Assembly: GCF_000017265.1 (NCBI RefSeq)
Contig: NC_011144.1
Span: forward strand, 2,210,001-2,274,000
Source of the DNA: Phenylobacterium zucineum HLK1
GTDB lineage: Bacteria; Pseudomonadota; Alphaproteobacteria; Caulobacterales; Caulobacteraceae
Direction: 5' to 3'
Length of the DNA: 64,000 nucleotides
Position 1 is the first letter of the stretch. The number at the start of each line of letters is the position of its first letter. Below, piece after piece: positions 27,017 to 36,044 of the stretch. The position numbers and the translations under genes are program-made. A model generated the notes under the pieces. The model was given only the letters and a program-made list of their open reading frames with translations, ran no database searches and was not told the origin of the DNA.

Positions 27017-29401
27017 CTAGTAGCGGGCGGTCGCCTGGATGCCGATGACCCTCGGCTTGGCGGCGGTCGCCAGCCACAGCGGTCCGCGGATGTAGGTCGG
27101 CGCGTTGCTGAGGTAGGACACCTCGTTCAGCGCGTTCTCCACATAGGCCTCCACGGTCACCAGCGGCGTCACGTCGACGCCGACCCGCAGGTCGAGCTGG
27201 CTCGTGCCATAGCCGCCGCCCCGCGTCGGGTCGTACAGCGAACTCATCGGGTTCTGGTAGGGGTACGGACCGTCCTCCGCCGACTTCGACGTGTACTGCG
27301 CCCGGGCGAAGGCGTCCCGGCCGAAGGCCATGAAGCTGTAATCGGCGGCCAGGTTCACGGTCCAGGGCGTGGCGCCCAGCGACTGGCCCTCGAACACCAG
27401 CGGCGAGGTGCCGACGATGATCGTCTTCTCGTACTCGGCGTCGGTGTAGCCCACGGCCGCTGTGAGCGTGAGGTTGTCGGTCGCCCGGAAGCTGACGCTC
27501 AGGTCGCCGCCCTGGCTGACCGCGCTGGCGGTGTTGGCCACGAGGCTGAAGGCGCAGGGCAGGCGGATCTGCTGCTGAATGTCCTTCCACTTGGTCCGGA
27601 ACACACTGGCCTGGAACGTGACGCGGCGCTCGAACAGGGCGCTCTTCACGCCGAGTTCGTAGGTGTCGGTCTTGTCGGAGTCGTAGGTGTTGCCGCCGTC
27701 GATCCCCAGGGTCGCCAGATCGGCCTCGCAGATGTCCGGCACCGCCTTGTTCACGCCGCCCGCACGGTAGCCGCGAGCGTAGGAGCCGTAGACGAGGGTG
27801 TCCTCGGACTGCTGCCAAGACAGCGCCACGCGCGGGGTGAACGGCTTCTCCTTGAGCGTGCCGGCCGCCGTGGAGATGCCGCCCGCGTAGGAGACGCCCC
27901 GCTCGACGATGTCGAAGTCGATGGTGTCACGCGAGTAGCGCGCGCCGACGCTGAGCGTCAGCCCCTCCAGGAGGGTGACGTCCACGTTGCCGAAGGCGGC
28001 CAGCGTCTTCTCGATCGTGTTCTCGTTGCCGTAGTAGCGGTGGATCCCGTCGACCATGAACGGCGTGGCGGCGAGCGGCCGGCCGAAGCGGATGGCGTAC
28101 GCATCCGGATAGTGCGCCGACGTGATCGGAAGGTCCGACTTCAGCGAGCTGCGCGAGTAGTAGACGCCCGCGGTCCACCGCACCCGGGCCGACGGGTCGG
28201 CGCTGGCGAGGCGGAGCTCCTGGGTGAACAGGCGCTGTTCGGTGTCGGGGTTCTGGTAGGTCTGCAGTTCGCGGCCCGGGATGACCGGGAAGAGCCAGTT
28301 GTTGCCCAGGGACACGCGGTCGTTGTTGTAGGTCGCGTCGTTCAGCTGGATCACGTGGCGGTAGAGGTACGAAGTGACCGAGGTGAAGGTCACCGGTCCC
28401 TTGTCTGCCACCATCTTCAGCGACGGGAGGTAGAACTTGTCGCTGCCCGGCTGGGCGATCGTCGAGTAGCTGAGGAACTTGCCGTCGTCCGGGTCCGCCA
28501 CGCCGCGCGGGCACGGATCGAAGCCGGGCGCCAGGGGCAGGCTGTCGGGGCAGGCCGAGTAGAGCGGCGAGCGGTCGTTCTGCTTGACGTTCTGGTAGAA
28601 CAGGCTCGGCTGGATCGACATCCAGTCGACCGGCTTGAAGTTCAGGGCCGCCCGGAAGACCGTGGACTCGGTCGAGTTCACGTTGCTGTGCCGCTCGGTC
28701 GGATCCTGCCAGTCCTGGCGATCGATCCACCCGCCCTCGTCGCGGTAGAGGAAGCTGGCGCGGAAGCCCAGGCGGTCCTCGACGATCGGGCCGCCGGCGG
28801 CCACGCCCAGCTCGTAGCTGGCGTCGCCGTCCTCGACGACGCTGGCGCGGGCCCGCGCCATGGCGGTGTAGCGGGTGACGCTCGGCGTCGGGGTGATGAA
28901 GCGGATCGCGCCGCCCTGCGAGCTGGCGCCGAACAGGGTTCCCTGCGGGCCGCGCAGCACCTCGATCCGCTCAAGATCGAAGATGTAGGGAATGGTCGAG
29001 CCGGAATAGTTGATCGAGGCGTTGCGAGCCTGGATCGGAGTGTCGTCGATGTAGACCGCGGCTGTCGCGGCGCCGGCGGTGGACTCGATGCCCCGGATCG
29101 ACACGCGCTGGACGCTGCGCCCGCCGCCGTCGTTCGGGATGTCCACCCCCGGCGTCTGGAGCGCCACGTCCCGGATGTCGCGGATGCCGCGCTTCTCGAT
29201 CGCCTCGGGCGTGTAGGCGCTGACCGACAGCGGCACCTTGTCGAGACGGACGGCCTGCTTGGTGGCGGTCACGACCACCTCCGACACGTCGATGGAGCCC
29301 CCTTCCGCCTGGGCCGCGGCGGCGGTTCCGGCGAATCCGCCGAGCAGCGCAGCGGCGGCGCCGCTCAGCAACCGAACACGTCGTGAATTCGTCATCGTCA
29401 T
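27017..29401 (-). CDS. TonB-dependent receptor paired with amidohydrolase
   Basis: Outer-membrane receptor of 794 residues. The signal peptide ends near GTAAAAQA (about residue 31). The TonB box region is VSEVVVTATKQAVRLDKVPLSVSAY, and the plug carries GIRDIRDVALQTPGVDI, VSIRGIEST and EVLRGPQGTLFGASSQGGAIRFI. The barrel ends in the aromatic ATARY. It is the first gene of a two-gene operon with the exported amidohydrolase. The GGTGACT palindrome lies about 140 bases upstream. A second ATG two codons in is an alternative start. Substrate unknown; an N-acyl amine is a reasonable guess. Confidence 0.94.
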   Translation of the reverse strand: MTMTNSRRVRLLSGAAAALLGGFAGTAAAAQAEGGSIDVSEVVVTATKQAVRLDKVPLSVSAYTPEAIEKRGIRDIRDVALQTPGVDIPNDGGGRSVQRVSIRGIESTAGAATAAVYIDDTPIQARNASINYSGSTIPYIFDLERIEVLRGPQGTLFGASSQGGAIRFITPTPSVTRYTAMARARASVVEDGDASYELGVAAGGPIVEDRLGFRASFLYRDEGGWIDRQDWQDPTERHSNVNSTESTVFRAALNFKPVDWMSIQPSLFYQNVKQNDRSPLYSACPDSLPLAPGFDPCPRGVADPDDGKFLSYSTIAQPGSDKFYLPSLKMVADKGPVTFTSVTSYLYRHVIQLNDATYNNDRVSLGNNWLFPVIPGRELQTYQNPDTEQRLFTQELRLASADPSARVRWTAGVYYSRSSLKSDLPITSAHYPDAYAIRFGRPLAATPFMVDGIHRYYGNENTIEKTLAAFGNVDVTLLEGLTLSVGARYSRDTIDFDIVERGVSYAGGISTAAGTLKEKPFTPRVALSWQQSEDTLVYGSYARGYRAGGVNKAVPDICEADLATLGIDGGNTYDSDKTDTYELGVKSALFERRVTFQASVFRTKWKDIQQQIRLPCAFSLVANTASAVSQGGDLSVSFRATDNLTLTAAVGYTDAEYEKTIIVGTSPLVFEGQSLGATPWTVNLAADYSFMAFGRDAFARAQYTSKSAEDGPYPYQNPMSSLYDPTRGGGYGTSQLDLRVGVDVTPLVTVEAYVENALNEVSYLSNAPTYIRGPLWLATAAKPRVIGIQATARY

Positions 29402-29540
29402 CTGTCAGACCCCTTTGGCGACGTCGGACCTCGCACGGCCGCGGCCGTTGGATCCTGTTATGGCGAAGACCCCCCGCAGGGCCTCATGGGGAGTTTCCGC
29501 GTTTGGCGGCCCCGGGGGAGGTGTCATCGGAAGCGCATTT

Positions 29541-29557
29541 GGTGACTCCAAGTCACC
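29541..29557. promoter_or_regulatory. Palindromic operator candidate, copy 2
   Basis: GGTGACT-CCA-AGTCACC, extended by TT/AA to 9-bp arms (29539-29559), in the 285-base divergent region between the TonB receptor and the unknown exported protein at 29687. The arms are identical to those at 25166-25182, and only the three-base centre differs. It could control both divergent genes. Confidence 0.6.
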
Positions 29558-29686
29558 AACGACGGCTCCGACCGGAGGTCAACCTCTTGTTCCGTCTGGA
29601 AAACACCGACGATCGCAATCCAGGGTTGGGACGGCGCCGGAGGGCGACGCCTTGTCCGCCCGGTCCGTGAGCGGCAATGAAGACGG

Positions 29687-30232
29687 ATGTCCGCTCCCAC
29701 ACGCGCGAAAGCGCTCGCCGGCCTGTGCGCCGGCCTGGTCCTGATCCTCTCCGCCGGCGCGGCCTCGTGCGCGCCGGCCGGCGGCTTCGGCCTGCTGCGA
29801 GAGCTGGCGCGGCGCCCGTTCGTGACGCTCGACGCGAAAGGCGCGCCGGTCCCCTTGGCGTTCACCCCGGTGGGAGACGACCGCATCGAGATCTGGATCG
29901 CCGGCCAGCTCGCCGAGATCTACAGCCTGGAGGACCAGGGGGCCGGCCGACGGCTCAATCCCGCCGCGCCCGACCTTGGCGATCCCGCGACCTACGACGA
30001 GGCCGGTTGGACGGTCGCCTCCCCGGGCGGCGTGGTTCGGTTCGAGCTGGCGCCCGACGGCGCCGTGATCGGTCGGCGTGGCGACGATGCAGAGCCGGCG
30101 CTGCGCAAGCGGTTCCATCTCGCATTTCCGCCGACCGCCCCGGACCTGACGGACCGGCTACGGCAGGAGCGCCTGGAGATCATTGATGAGGCCATGCGCG
30201 TCGACGGTCATCACGCCCATCCACACCACTGA
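29687..30232 (+). CDS. Exported protein of unknown function
   Basis: A 181-residue protein with an N-terminal hydrophobic segment (AGLCAGLVLILSAGAASC, residues 11-28) that could be a signal peptide or a lipoprotein signal at Cys28. The mature part is rich in beta-prone stretches (FVTLDAKGAPVPLAFTPVGDDRIEIWIAG) and ends HHAHPHH, a possible metal-binding tail. I recognise no family. Strong GC bias at third codon positions supports a real gene. It is divergent from the receptor-amidohydrolase operon and shares its palindrome-bearing upstream region. Confidence 0.65.
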   Translation: MSAPTRAKALAGLCAGLVLILSAGAASCAPAGGFGLLRELARRPFVTLDAKGAPVPLAFTPVGDDRIEIWIAGQLAEIYSLEDQGAGRRLNPAAPDLGDPATYDEAGWTVASPGGVVRFELAPDGAVIGRRGDDAEPALRKRFHLAFPPTAPDLTDRLRQERLEIIDEAMRVDGHHAHPHH

Positions 30233-30235
30233 CGC

Positions 30236-31168
30236 TCAATAGCCGAGCGCCCGGTCCACGAGGCCGATCGGGACCTCGCCCGCCTGCAACCGACGGACGT
30301 TCTCGGCCACGACCTCCGCGGCGGTCTCGGGATAGGTGAAGGCGGCCGCGTGCGGGACGACGGTGATGTCCGCCCGGCTCCAGAAAGGATGGCCCTGCGG
30401 CAGCGGCTCCTGCCGGAAGACGTCGAGCGTGGCCGCGGCGATGCGGCCGGCGTCGAGCGCCGCCAGCAGGTCGGCCTCGACCAGTTGCAACCCCCGGCCG
30501 ACCTGGATCAGGCACGCCCCCTGCGGTAGCGCCGCAAACAGCTTGGCATCCAGAATGTCCCGGGTCTCGGCCGTGAGCGGCAGGAGGCAGACGAGAATCT
30601 CACACCCTTCCAGGAACCGCGGGAGCTCATCGCGCCCGGCGAAGGTCGCCACGCCCTCGACGGCCTTGGCGCTCCGGCTCCAGCCCCGGGTCCTGAATCC
30701 CACCTCCGCTAGGGTGCGGGCGCAATGCGCGCCGAGTTCCCCCAGGCCCATCACTCCTACGGTCCGCCCGTTCGGCCGGGGCGGCCGGATCGGCGTCCAG
30801 ACCTGCGCCTCCTGCTGGCGCAGGTAGAGGTGCATGCCCCGGTGGTAGTGGAGCACGCGCATCAGCACGAAGTCGCTCATGTCCCGAGCCAGGCCGGGGT
30901 CGGTCATTCGCACGAGCGGAACGTGCGCCGGCGCCCCGGACGCCAGCAGATGCTCGACGCCGGCGCCCAGCGAAAAGATCGCCCGCAGGCGGGGGAACCG
31001 GTTCCAGAAGCCAGGCGGGGTCGCCCAGGCCAGGCCGAAGTCGACGGTCTCGGGCGGGCCCTCGGGCGAGAGGCGGACCTCCAGCTCCGGCGCGGCGCGC
31101 TGGAGGGCCACGAGCCAGGGCTCCGCCGGAACATCGTGGCAGGCGAACAGCAGCACGGGATTGGGCAA
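30236..31168 (-). CDS. ghrA: Glyoxylate/hydroxypyruvate reductase-like dehydrogenase
   Basis: D-2-hydroxyacid dehydrogenase of 310 residues, closest to GhrA, which reduces glyoxylate and hydroxypyruvate with NADPH. The cofactor motif is VGVMGLGELGAHCART. The catalytic arginine lies in QVGRGLQLVE, the glutamate in TLDVFRQEPLP and the histidine in VVPHAAAFT. The TTG start has GGAG seven bases upstream. It lies 60 bases behind the LysR gene and near an alanine-glyoxylate-type transaminase on the same strand, consistent with glyoxylate metabolism. Confidence 0.88.
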   Translation of the reverse strand: MPNPVLLFACHDVPAEPWLVALQRAAPELEVRLSPEGPPETVDFGLAWATPPGFWNRFPRLRAIFSLGAGVEHLLASGAPAHVPLVRMTDPGLARDMSDFVLMRVLHYHRGMHLYLRQQEAQVWTPIRPPRPNGRTVGVMGLGELGAHCARTLAEVGFRTRGWSRSAKAVEGVATFAGRDELPRFLEGCEILVCLLPLTAETRDILDAKLFAALPQGACLIQVGRGLQLVEADLLAALDAGRIAAATLDVFRQEPLPQGHPFWSRADITVVPHAAAFTYPETAAEVVAENVRRLQAGEVPIGLVDRALGY

Positions 31169-31228
31169 ACGAGCGCTCCGTCTGGGGTGGGCGGCACGCT
31201 TCCCGCGATTCGTAAGGAGCGGCGACCG

Positions 31229-32188
31229 TCAGGCCGGGGTCTTCGCGGCTTCTCGTTCGAGCCAGCGGCGGAACGCGATCACCGCCGGCGTCCGCCAGCG
31301 GTCGCGTCGGGTGCGGAAGACGTAGGCGCCCAGCCGGACGTCAGCGGCGCCCTCGACCAGCGGCACGATGCGGAGATTGCCCGCCGCCAGGTCCTCCCCG
31401 GCGAGGAACGGGTTCGTCAGGGCGATCCCCTGCCCTCGGCGCGCCGCATCGATCGTCAGGTGCGCGTGCCAAAGGCGAGGGCCGGGAAGGCGGTCGGGAA
31501 CCTCCACCCCGTTGCCCGCGAGCCAGGCCCGCCACTCGCCGTCTCCCTCCTCGTGGAGCAACGGCCCGTCCAGGAACCGCTGCGGCGACACCGGCGGGCC
31601 GAGGCTGGCGACCAGGTCGGGGCTGCCCACGGGGATCACCGGGGGCCTTGCGATCTCCATCGTCTCGACATCGGCCGGCTGCGGCGGATCGTAGTCGTGC
31701 ACGTACCGGATGTCGGCGTCGGCCTCATGCCGTGCGAGGTCCGGCGCGTGGTCGGTGGGTCGGATTTCGAGGTCGAAGTCCGGGTGCGAGGCGGAGAAGT
31801 CCGCTAGCCGAGCGTTCAGCCAGCGGTACGCGAAGCCGGGGACGCACCAGACGAGGAGCCGGCGCTCGTGGCCGCGCCGGGTCAGTTCGGCGCTCGCGCT
31901 GACGATCTCCTCCAGAGCCGCGGCGATGCGCTGATGGAAGCGCTGCCCCTCGGGGGTGAGCCGCCCGCCCTGCGGCCGGTCGATAAGCGGGACGCCGGCC
32001 CAGTCCTCCAGGAAGCGGATGTGGCGGCTGACCGCTGCGTGGTCGACGCCGAGTTCCTGCGCCGCCCGGCGGATCCCGCCCAGCGCGCCCACGGCTTCAA
32101 ACGCCCGCAGCGCAGCGAACGGCGGCATGGCCCGCGCGCCCAGGGTGCGCAGGCTCGAGGTCCCAGCTCTCTGCTTCTCGCGCGGCAT
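31229..32188 (-). CDS. LysR family transcriptional regulator
   Basis: A 319-residue regulator of the GcvA-like branch. The N-terminal winged helix-turn-helix is ALRAFEAVGALGGIRRAAQELGVDHAAVSRHIRFLED (about residues 26-62), followed by a periplasmic-binding-like effector domain. An internal ATG 20 codons in is an alternative start, giving the more usual LysR N-terminus. It sits between the transaminase and hydroxyacid dehydrogenase genes on one strand and may regulate them. Whether it also reads the GGTGACT palindromes is only speculation. Confidence 0.9.
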   Translation of the reverse strand: MPREKQRAGTSSLRTLGARAMPPFAALRAFEAVGALGGIRRAAQELGVDHAAVSRHIRFLEDWAGVPLIDRPQGGRLTPEGQRFHQRIAAALEEIVSASAELTRRGHERRLLVWCVPGFAYRWLNARLADFSASHPDFDLEIRPTDHAPDLARHEADADIRYVHDYDPPQPADVETMEIARPPVIPVGSPDLVASLGPPVSPQRFLDGPLLHEEGDGEWRAWLAGNGVEVPDRLPGPRLWHAHLTIDAARRGQGIALTNPFLAGEDLAAGNLRIVPLVEGAADVRLGAYVFRTRRDRWRTPAVIAFRRWLEREAAKTPA

Positions 32189-32303
32189 GCCGGCTCTGTC
32201 CTACGCGGCGGCCCCGTCGGCCCCTCTGCCAGAGGCACATTCGCGTGCGGGCCGTCAAGGCGCGGCGGCCGCCCGGCCTGAGCCTAGTGGATCCCACTTC
32301 GCC

Positions 32304-33443
32304 CTACCGGGCGGCGGACGTCGCATTCTCCAGGGCCAGGCGCAGGCGTGCGACCGCGGCCGGGACGTCGGTGAGCTTGTCCAGACCGAACAGGCCCAGG
32401 CGGAACGTGCGGAAATCAGGCCCCTCGCCGACCATCAGCGGCACCCCCGCAGCCACCTGCACGCCTTCCGCGGCGAAGCGCCGGCCGGTCTGGATCTCGG
32501 GATCGTCCGTGTAGGCCACGACGACGCCGGGGGCGCCGAACCCCTCGGCGGCGACCGATGCGATCTGCCGTTCCGCCAGCAACGCCCGGACCTGCCGACC
32601 CAGCTCCCACTGGGCGGCGCGCAGCGGCTCGAAGCCGATGGCCTTGGCCTCCAGCATCGCGTCGCGCAGCGTCCGCAGCGCGTCGGTCGGCATGGTGGCG
32701 TGATAGGCGTGGCCGCCGTTCAGATAGGCCTCGGTGATCGTCAGCCACTTGCCGAGATCGATGGCGAAGCTGGTGGACTTCGCGGCCCGGCAGGCCTCCA
32801 GCGCCGCCGCGCGCATCATCACCAGCCCGGCCGACGGCGGCGCCGACCAGCCCTTCTGCGGCGCCGACACCAGGACGTCGACGCCCAGGGCCGCCATGTC
32901 GACCCAGACGCAGCCCGAGGCGACGCCATCCAGCACGAAGAGACCGCCGACCGCATGGGTCGCCTCGGCGACCGCCTTCACGTAGTCGTCGGGCAGGATG
33001 ATCCCCGACGCGGTCTCCACGTGCGGCGCGAACACCACCTGCGGCTTCTGCTGGCGGATGGTCGCGGTCACCTCGTCGATGGGCGGCGGCGCGTAGGACG
33101 CGGTCGCGCCCTCCCCCTGGCGGCGCGCTTTGAGGACGATTTCCTCAGCGGGAATCGCGCCGGCCTCGAAAATCTGGCTCCAGCGATAGGAAAAGAGGCC
33201 GTTGCGCACCACGAGCACCTTGCGGCCGATCGCGAACTGTCGCGCCACGGCTTCCATGGCGTAGGTGCCGCCGCCGGGGACGATCACGGCGCGGTCGGCC
33301 TTGTGGACCTCACAAAGGATAGCGTGGATGTCGCGCATCACCCCCTGGAACGCCGCGCTCATGTGGTTGAGCGAGCGGTCGGTGAACACGACCGAGAATT
33401 CCAGCAGCCCCTCGGGGTCGATGTCGCGGCGCAGGCCAGGCAT
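32304..33443 (-). CDS. Class V aminotransferase (alanine-glyoxylate/serine-pyruvate type)
   Basis: PLP enzyme of 379 residues, fold type I, class V. PLP lysine 197 lies in LVSAPQKGWSAPPS, with the ring-binding aspartate 172 in FVLDGVASG; VPGGGTYAMEAVARQF binds the phosphate and PHVETASGI is typical of the alanine-glyoxylate/serine-glyoxylate group. It would make glycine from glyoxylate or a related amino donor pair. The ATG at 33443 is inferred from homologous N-termini. With the LysR and GhrA-like genes downstream it suggests a small glyoxylate-handling unit. Confidence 0.87.
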   Translation of the reverse strand: MPGLRRDIDPEGLLEFSVVFTDRSLNHMSAAFQGVMRDIHAILCEVHKADRAVIVPGGGTYAMEAVARQFAIGRKVLVVRNGLFSYRWSQIFEAGAIPAEEIVLKARRQGEGATASYAPPPIDEVTATIRQQKPQVVFAPHVETASGIILPDDYVKAVAEATHAVGGLFVLDGVASGCVWVDMAALGVDVLVSAPQKGWSAPPSAGLVMMRAAALEACRAAKSTSFAIDLGKWLTITEAYLNGGHAYHATMPTDALRTLRDAMLEAKAIGFEPLRAAQWELGRQVRALLAERQIASVAAEGFGAPGVVVAYTDDPEIQTGRRFAAEGVQVAAGVPLMVGEGPDFRTFRLGLFGLDKLTDVPAAVARLRLALENATSAAR

Positions 33444-33655
33444 GGGGCATCTCCGAAACTGAAATCCGGTCGCGCTCCGGACGGGGCCCGGCTGAGCAGG
33501 AAAGCGCCCGCCCTGCAAGCTCCCGCGGCGGCTCGGCGGGCCGAGCGCCCCCTCTCCCGACAGCGCCCGACGCCCACGAGCCGTGGCTCGCGCAGGAGGA
33601 GCAGCCGTCGGCCGGAGCAGGGTCGCCGCCGCGCCCCGGGGCTCAGGTCGGGCCC

Positions 33656-34447
33656 CTAGCGCGGGGCCATGCGGATCGCCCCGTCCAAGCGCACCGTCTC
33701 GCCGTTCAGGTAGCCGTTGCGGATCATGGTCAGCGCCAGGTCCGCGTATTCCTCGGCCGTGCCCAGGCGGCGGGGGAACGGCACCGACCGGGCAAGGCCC
33801 TCGTAGACCTGGGGCGCGCGGGTCTTCAGGCCGCCCAGCAGCGGCGTGTCCATGATCCCCGGCAGGATGGTGTTCACCCGGATCCCCTCCGAGGACAGGT
33901 CGCGGGCCAGGACGATGGTCATGCCCTTGATGGCCGCCTTCGCGGCGGCGTAGGCGACCTGGCCGATCTGGCCCTCCTCGGCGGCCACCGAGCCCGTGTT
34001 GACGATCGCGCCCCGCTCGCCCTCGGGGGTGGGCTCGAGGGCGGCCATGCCGGCGGCGCTCTTCACGGTGCAGCGGAAGGTGCCGACCGTGTTCAGCCCC
34101 AGCACCCATTGGAAGTCGTCGGTCTTGTAGGGGACGATCTCGCCCGTCTGCTTGTCCCGGGCGATGGTCTTGCCGCCCCGGCCGCCGCCGGCGCAGTTGA
34201 CCAGGACGCGCTCCTGGCCGTGGGCCGCCCGCGCCTTGGCGAAGCCGGCGTCCACCGAGGCCTCGTCCATGACGTCCACCTCGCAGAACAGCGCGCCGAG
34301 CTCGGCCGCCGTCTGCTCGCCGAGCTCCTTGTTCTTGTCGAACAGGGCGACCCTGGCCCCGAGGTCACGCAGGGCCGCGGCGGTCGCCCGCCCCAGGCCC
34401 GACGCCCCGCCCGTCACGACGGCCGCAACGCTGGAATCGATCTTCAT
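33656..34447 (-). CDS. SDR family 3-hydroxyacyl-CoA dehydrogenase (HSD17B10-like)
   Basis: Short-chain dehydrogenase of 263 residues. The cofactor motif is VTGGASGLGRATA at the N-terminus, aspartate 42 region VALFDKN prefers NAD, and the catalytic serine and tyrosine-lysine lie in VNTGSVAAEEGQIGQVAYAAAKAA. The overall pattern matches 3-hydroxy-2-methylbutyryl-CoA/3-hydroxyacyl-CoA dehydrogenases. It lies 115 bases behind the thiolase gene on the same strand, which supports a role in fatty-acid or branched-chain acyl-CoA oxidation. Confidence 0.88.
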   Translation of the reverse strand: MKIDSSVAAVVTGGASGLGRATAAALRDLGARVALFDKNKELGEQTAAELGALFCEVDVMDEASVDAGFAKARAAHGQERVLVNCAGGGRGGKTIARDKQTGEIVPYKTDDFQWVLGLNTVGTFRCTVKSAAGMAALEPTPEGERGAIVNTGSVAAEEGQIGQVAYAAAKAAIKGMTIVLARDLSSEGIRVNTILPGIMDTPLLGGLKTRAPQVYEGLARSVPFPRRLGTAEEYADLALTMIRNGYLNGETVRLDGAIRMAPR

Positions 34448-34562
34448 CCCATATGCCTCCCGATAGGATTTTCAGCCCGCATAGCAGCGGAAGCGCCTGA
34501 CGTTGGGCGAGGCTCGTCTGTGAACGCCTTGCCGCGGTTCCCTCGCCCGTCAGGATCGCGCG

Positions 34563-35783
34563 TCACGCCCGCTCGAAGACGGCCGCGATTCCCTGGCCGC
34601 CGCCGATGCACATGGTCTCCAGGCCGTAACGGCCGTCGCGGCGCTTCAGCTCGCGCAGCAGGTTGGCCAGGATGCGGCCGCCAGTGGCGCCGATGGGGTG
34701 GCCCAGCGAGATGCCCGAGCCGTTGACGTTCAGCCGGTCGCGCCAGTCCCCATTTTCTGGCCAGCCCCAGCCCTTCAGCACCGCCAGGACCTGCGGCGCG
34801 AAGGCCTCGTTCAGCTCCACGAGGTCGATGTCGTCCCAGGACAGCCCGGTGCGGGCGAACAGCCGCTCCACCGCCGGCACCGGGCCGATGCCCATGCGCG
34901 CCGGGTCGCAGCCGGCGGCCGCCCAGCCGGTGAACCAGCCCATCGGCTCCAGCCCCAGCTCGGCCAGCTTGTCCTCGGCCACCACTAGGCAGGCGGCGCC
35001 GGCGTCGTTCTGCTGGCTGGCGTTGCCGGCCGTGACCACCCCGCCCTTCTCGATGGCCGGCAGCTTCGACAGGCTCTCCATGGTCACGTCGCCGCGCACG
35101 CCCTCGTCGCGATCGAACAGGATCGGATCGCCCTTGCGCTGGGGCACCGAGACCGGCACCAGCTCGTCGTCGAACTTTCCGGCGGCCCAGGCCTCGGCCG
35201 CCCGGGTGTGGCTCATCAGGGCGTACTCGTCGCAGGCCTCGCGGCTGATGCCGTAGTCCTTGGCCAGGTTCTCGGCGGTTTCGATCATCCCGGTGATCAC
35301 CCCGAAGCGGGAGATCGGCTGCGACATCACCCGGCCGCGGGCCAGGCGGTCGTGCATGGTCGTCGACCCCGCGCGCGCGCCCTTGCGCATGTCGAGGGTG
35401 TAGTACTCGGCGTTGCTCATGCTCTCGCAGCCGCCGGCGATGACCACGTCGGCCGCGCCCGTCTGGATCATCATGGCGGCGTCCACCACCGCCTGGAGGC
35501 CCGAGCCGCAGCGGCGGTCGAGCTGGTAGCCCGGCACCTTGATCGGCAGGTCGGCGGCCAGGGCCGACCAACGGGCGATGCAGGGCGCCTCGCCGTTGGC
35601 GTAGCCCTGGGCGAAGATCACGTCGTCGATCCGCTCCGGATCCACCCCGGTGCGGTCCACGAGGGCTCGGATCACCACCGCCCCGAGGTCGCCGGCGGTC
35701 ACGCCCGACAGGGCGCCGAGATACTTGCCCACGGCGGTGCGGATCGGGCTGACGATGGCGGCGCGGCGGAGGCTCTGGGCCAT
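34563..35783 (-). CDS. Acetyl-CoA C-acyltransferase (thiolase)
   Basis: Thiolase of 406 residues that cleaves 3-ketoacyl-CoA to acetyl-CoA and a shortened acyl-CoA, or condenses in reverse. The nucleophile is Cys92 in LDRRCGSGLQAV; NEAFAPQV carries the active-site histidine region, GHPIGATGGR the second histidine, and CIGGGQGIA the acid/base cysteine. The ATG at 35783 has AGGAGA upstream. It is divergent from an SDR dehydrogenase gene and followed by another, forming a beta-oxidation-like set. Confidence 0.93.
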   Translation of the reverse strand: MAQSLRRAAIVSPIRTAVGKYLGALSGVTAGDLGAVVIRALVDRTGVDPERIDDVIFAQGYANGEAPCIARWSALAADLPIKVPGYQLDRRCGSGLQAVVDAAMMIQTGAADVVIAGGCESMSNAEYYTLDMRKGARAGSTTMHDRLARGRVMSQPISRFGVITGMIETAENLAKDYGISREACDEYALMSHTRAAEAWAAGKFDDELVPVSVPQRKGDPILFDRDEGVRGDVTMESLSKLPAIEKGGVVTAGNASQQNDAGAACLVVAEDKLAELGLEPMGWFTGWAAAGCDPARMGIGPVPAVERLFARTGLSWDDIDLVELNEAFAPQVLAVLKGWGWPENGDWRDRLNVNGSGISLGHPIGATGGRILANLLRELKRRDGRYGLETMCIGGGQGIAAVFERA

Positions 35784-36044
35784 GGGGGTGGTCTCCTGCT
35801 GAGGCGTGGATGGTCCGGCGCGGCGCTCAGGGCGCGCGCCGGCGAAGGGATGTCGGGGTGTTCCTGCAGCGCAGGGGCGCCCGGGCGCAAGCCCCACAGG
35901 GGCTCGCCCGGCGGGAGGTCGCGCTTTCCGGGGTTTCCAGCATCGCGGGCGATCCTATTGGGTGGCCGCTGCGTCAACCAACTATAGCTTGGCGATCGAT
36001 CGGGGCCGCGAGCTGTGGCCGATGGCAGTAGGGAGAAGACGGAC

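Noticed and set aside
31229..32188. LysR protein as the reader of the GGTGACT palindromes
   Set aside because: The dyad fits T-N11-A, but that pattern is loose and the gene is not adjacent to either site; kept only as a possibility.
35993..36002. CGATCGATCG palindrome between thiolase and SDR genes
   Set aside because: A ten-base symmetric word built from a common GATC repeat; it has no second copy nearby that I noticed and weak support as an operator.
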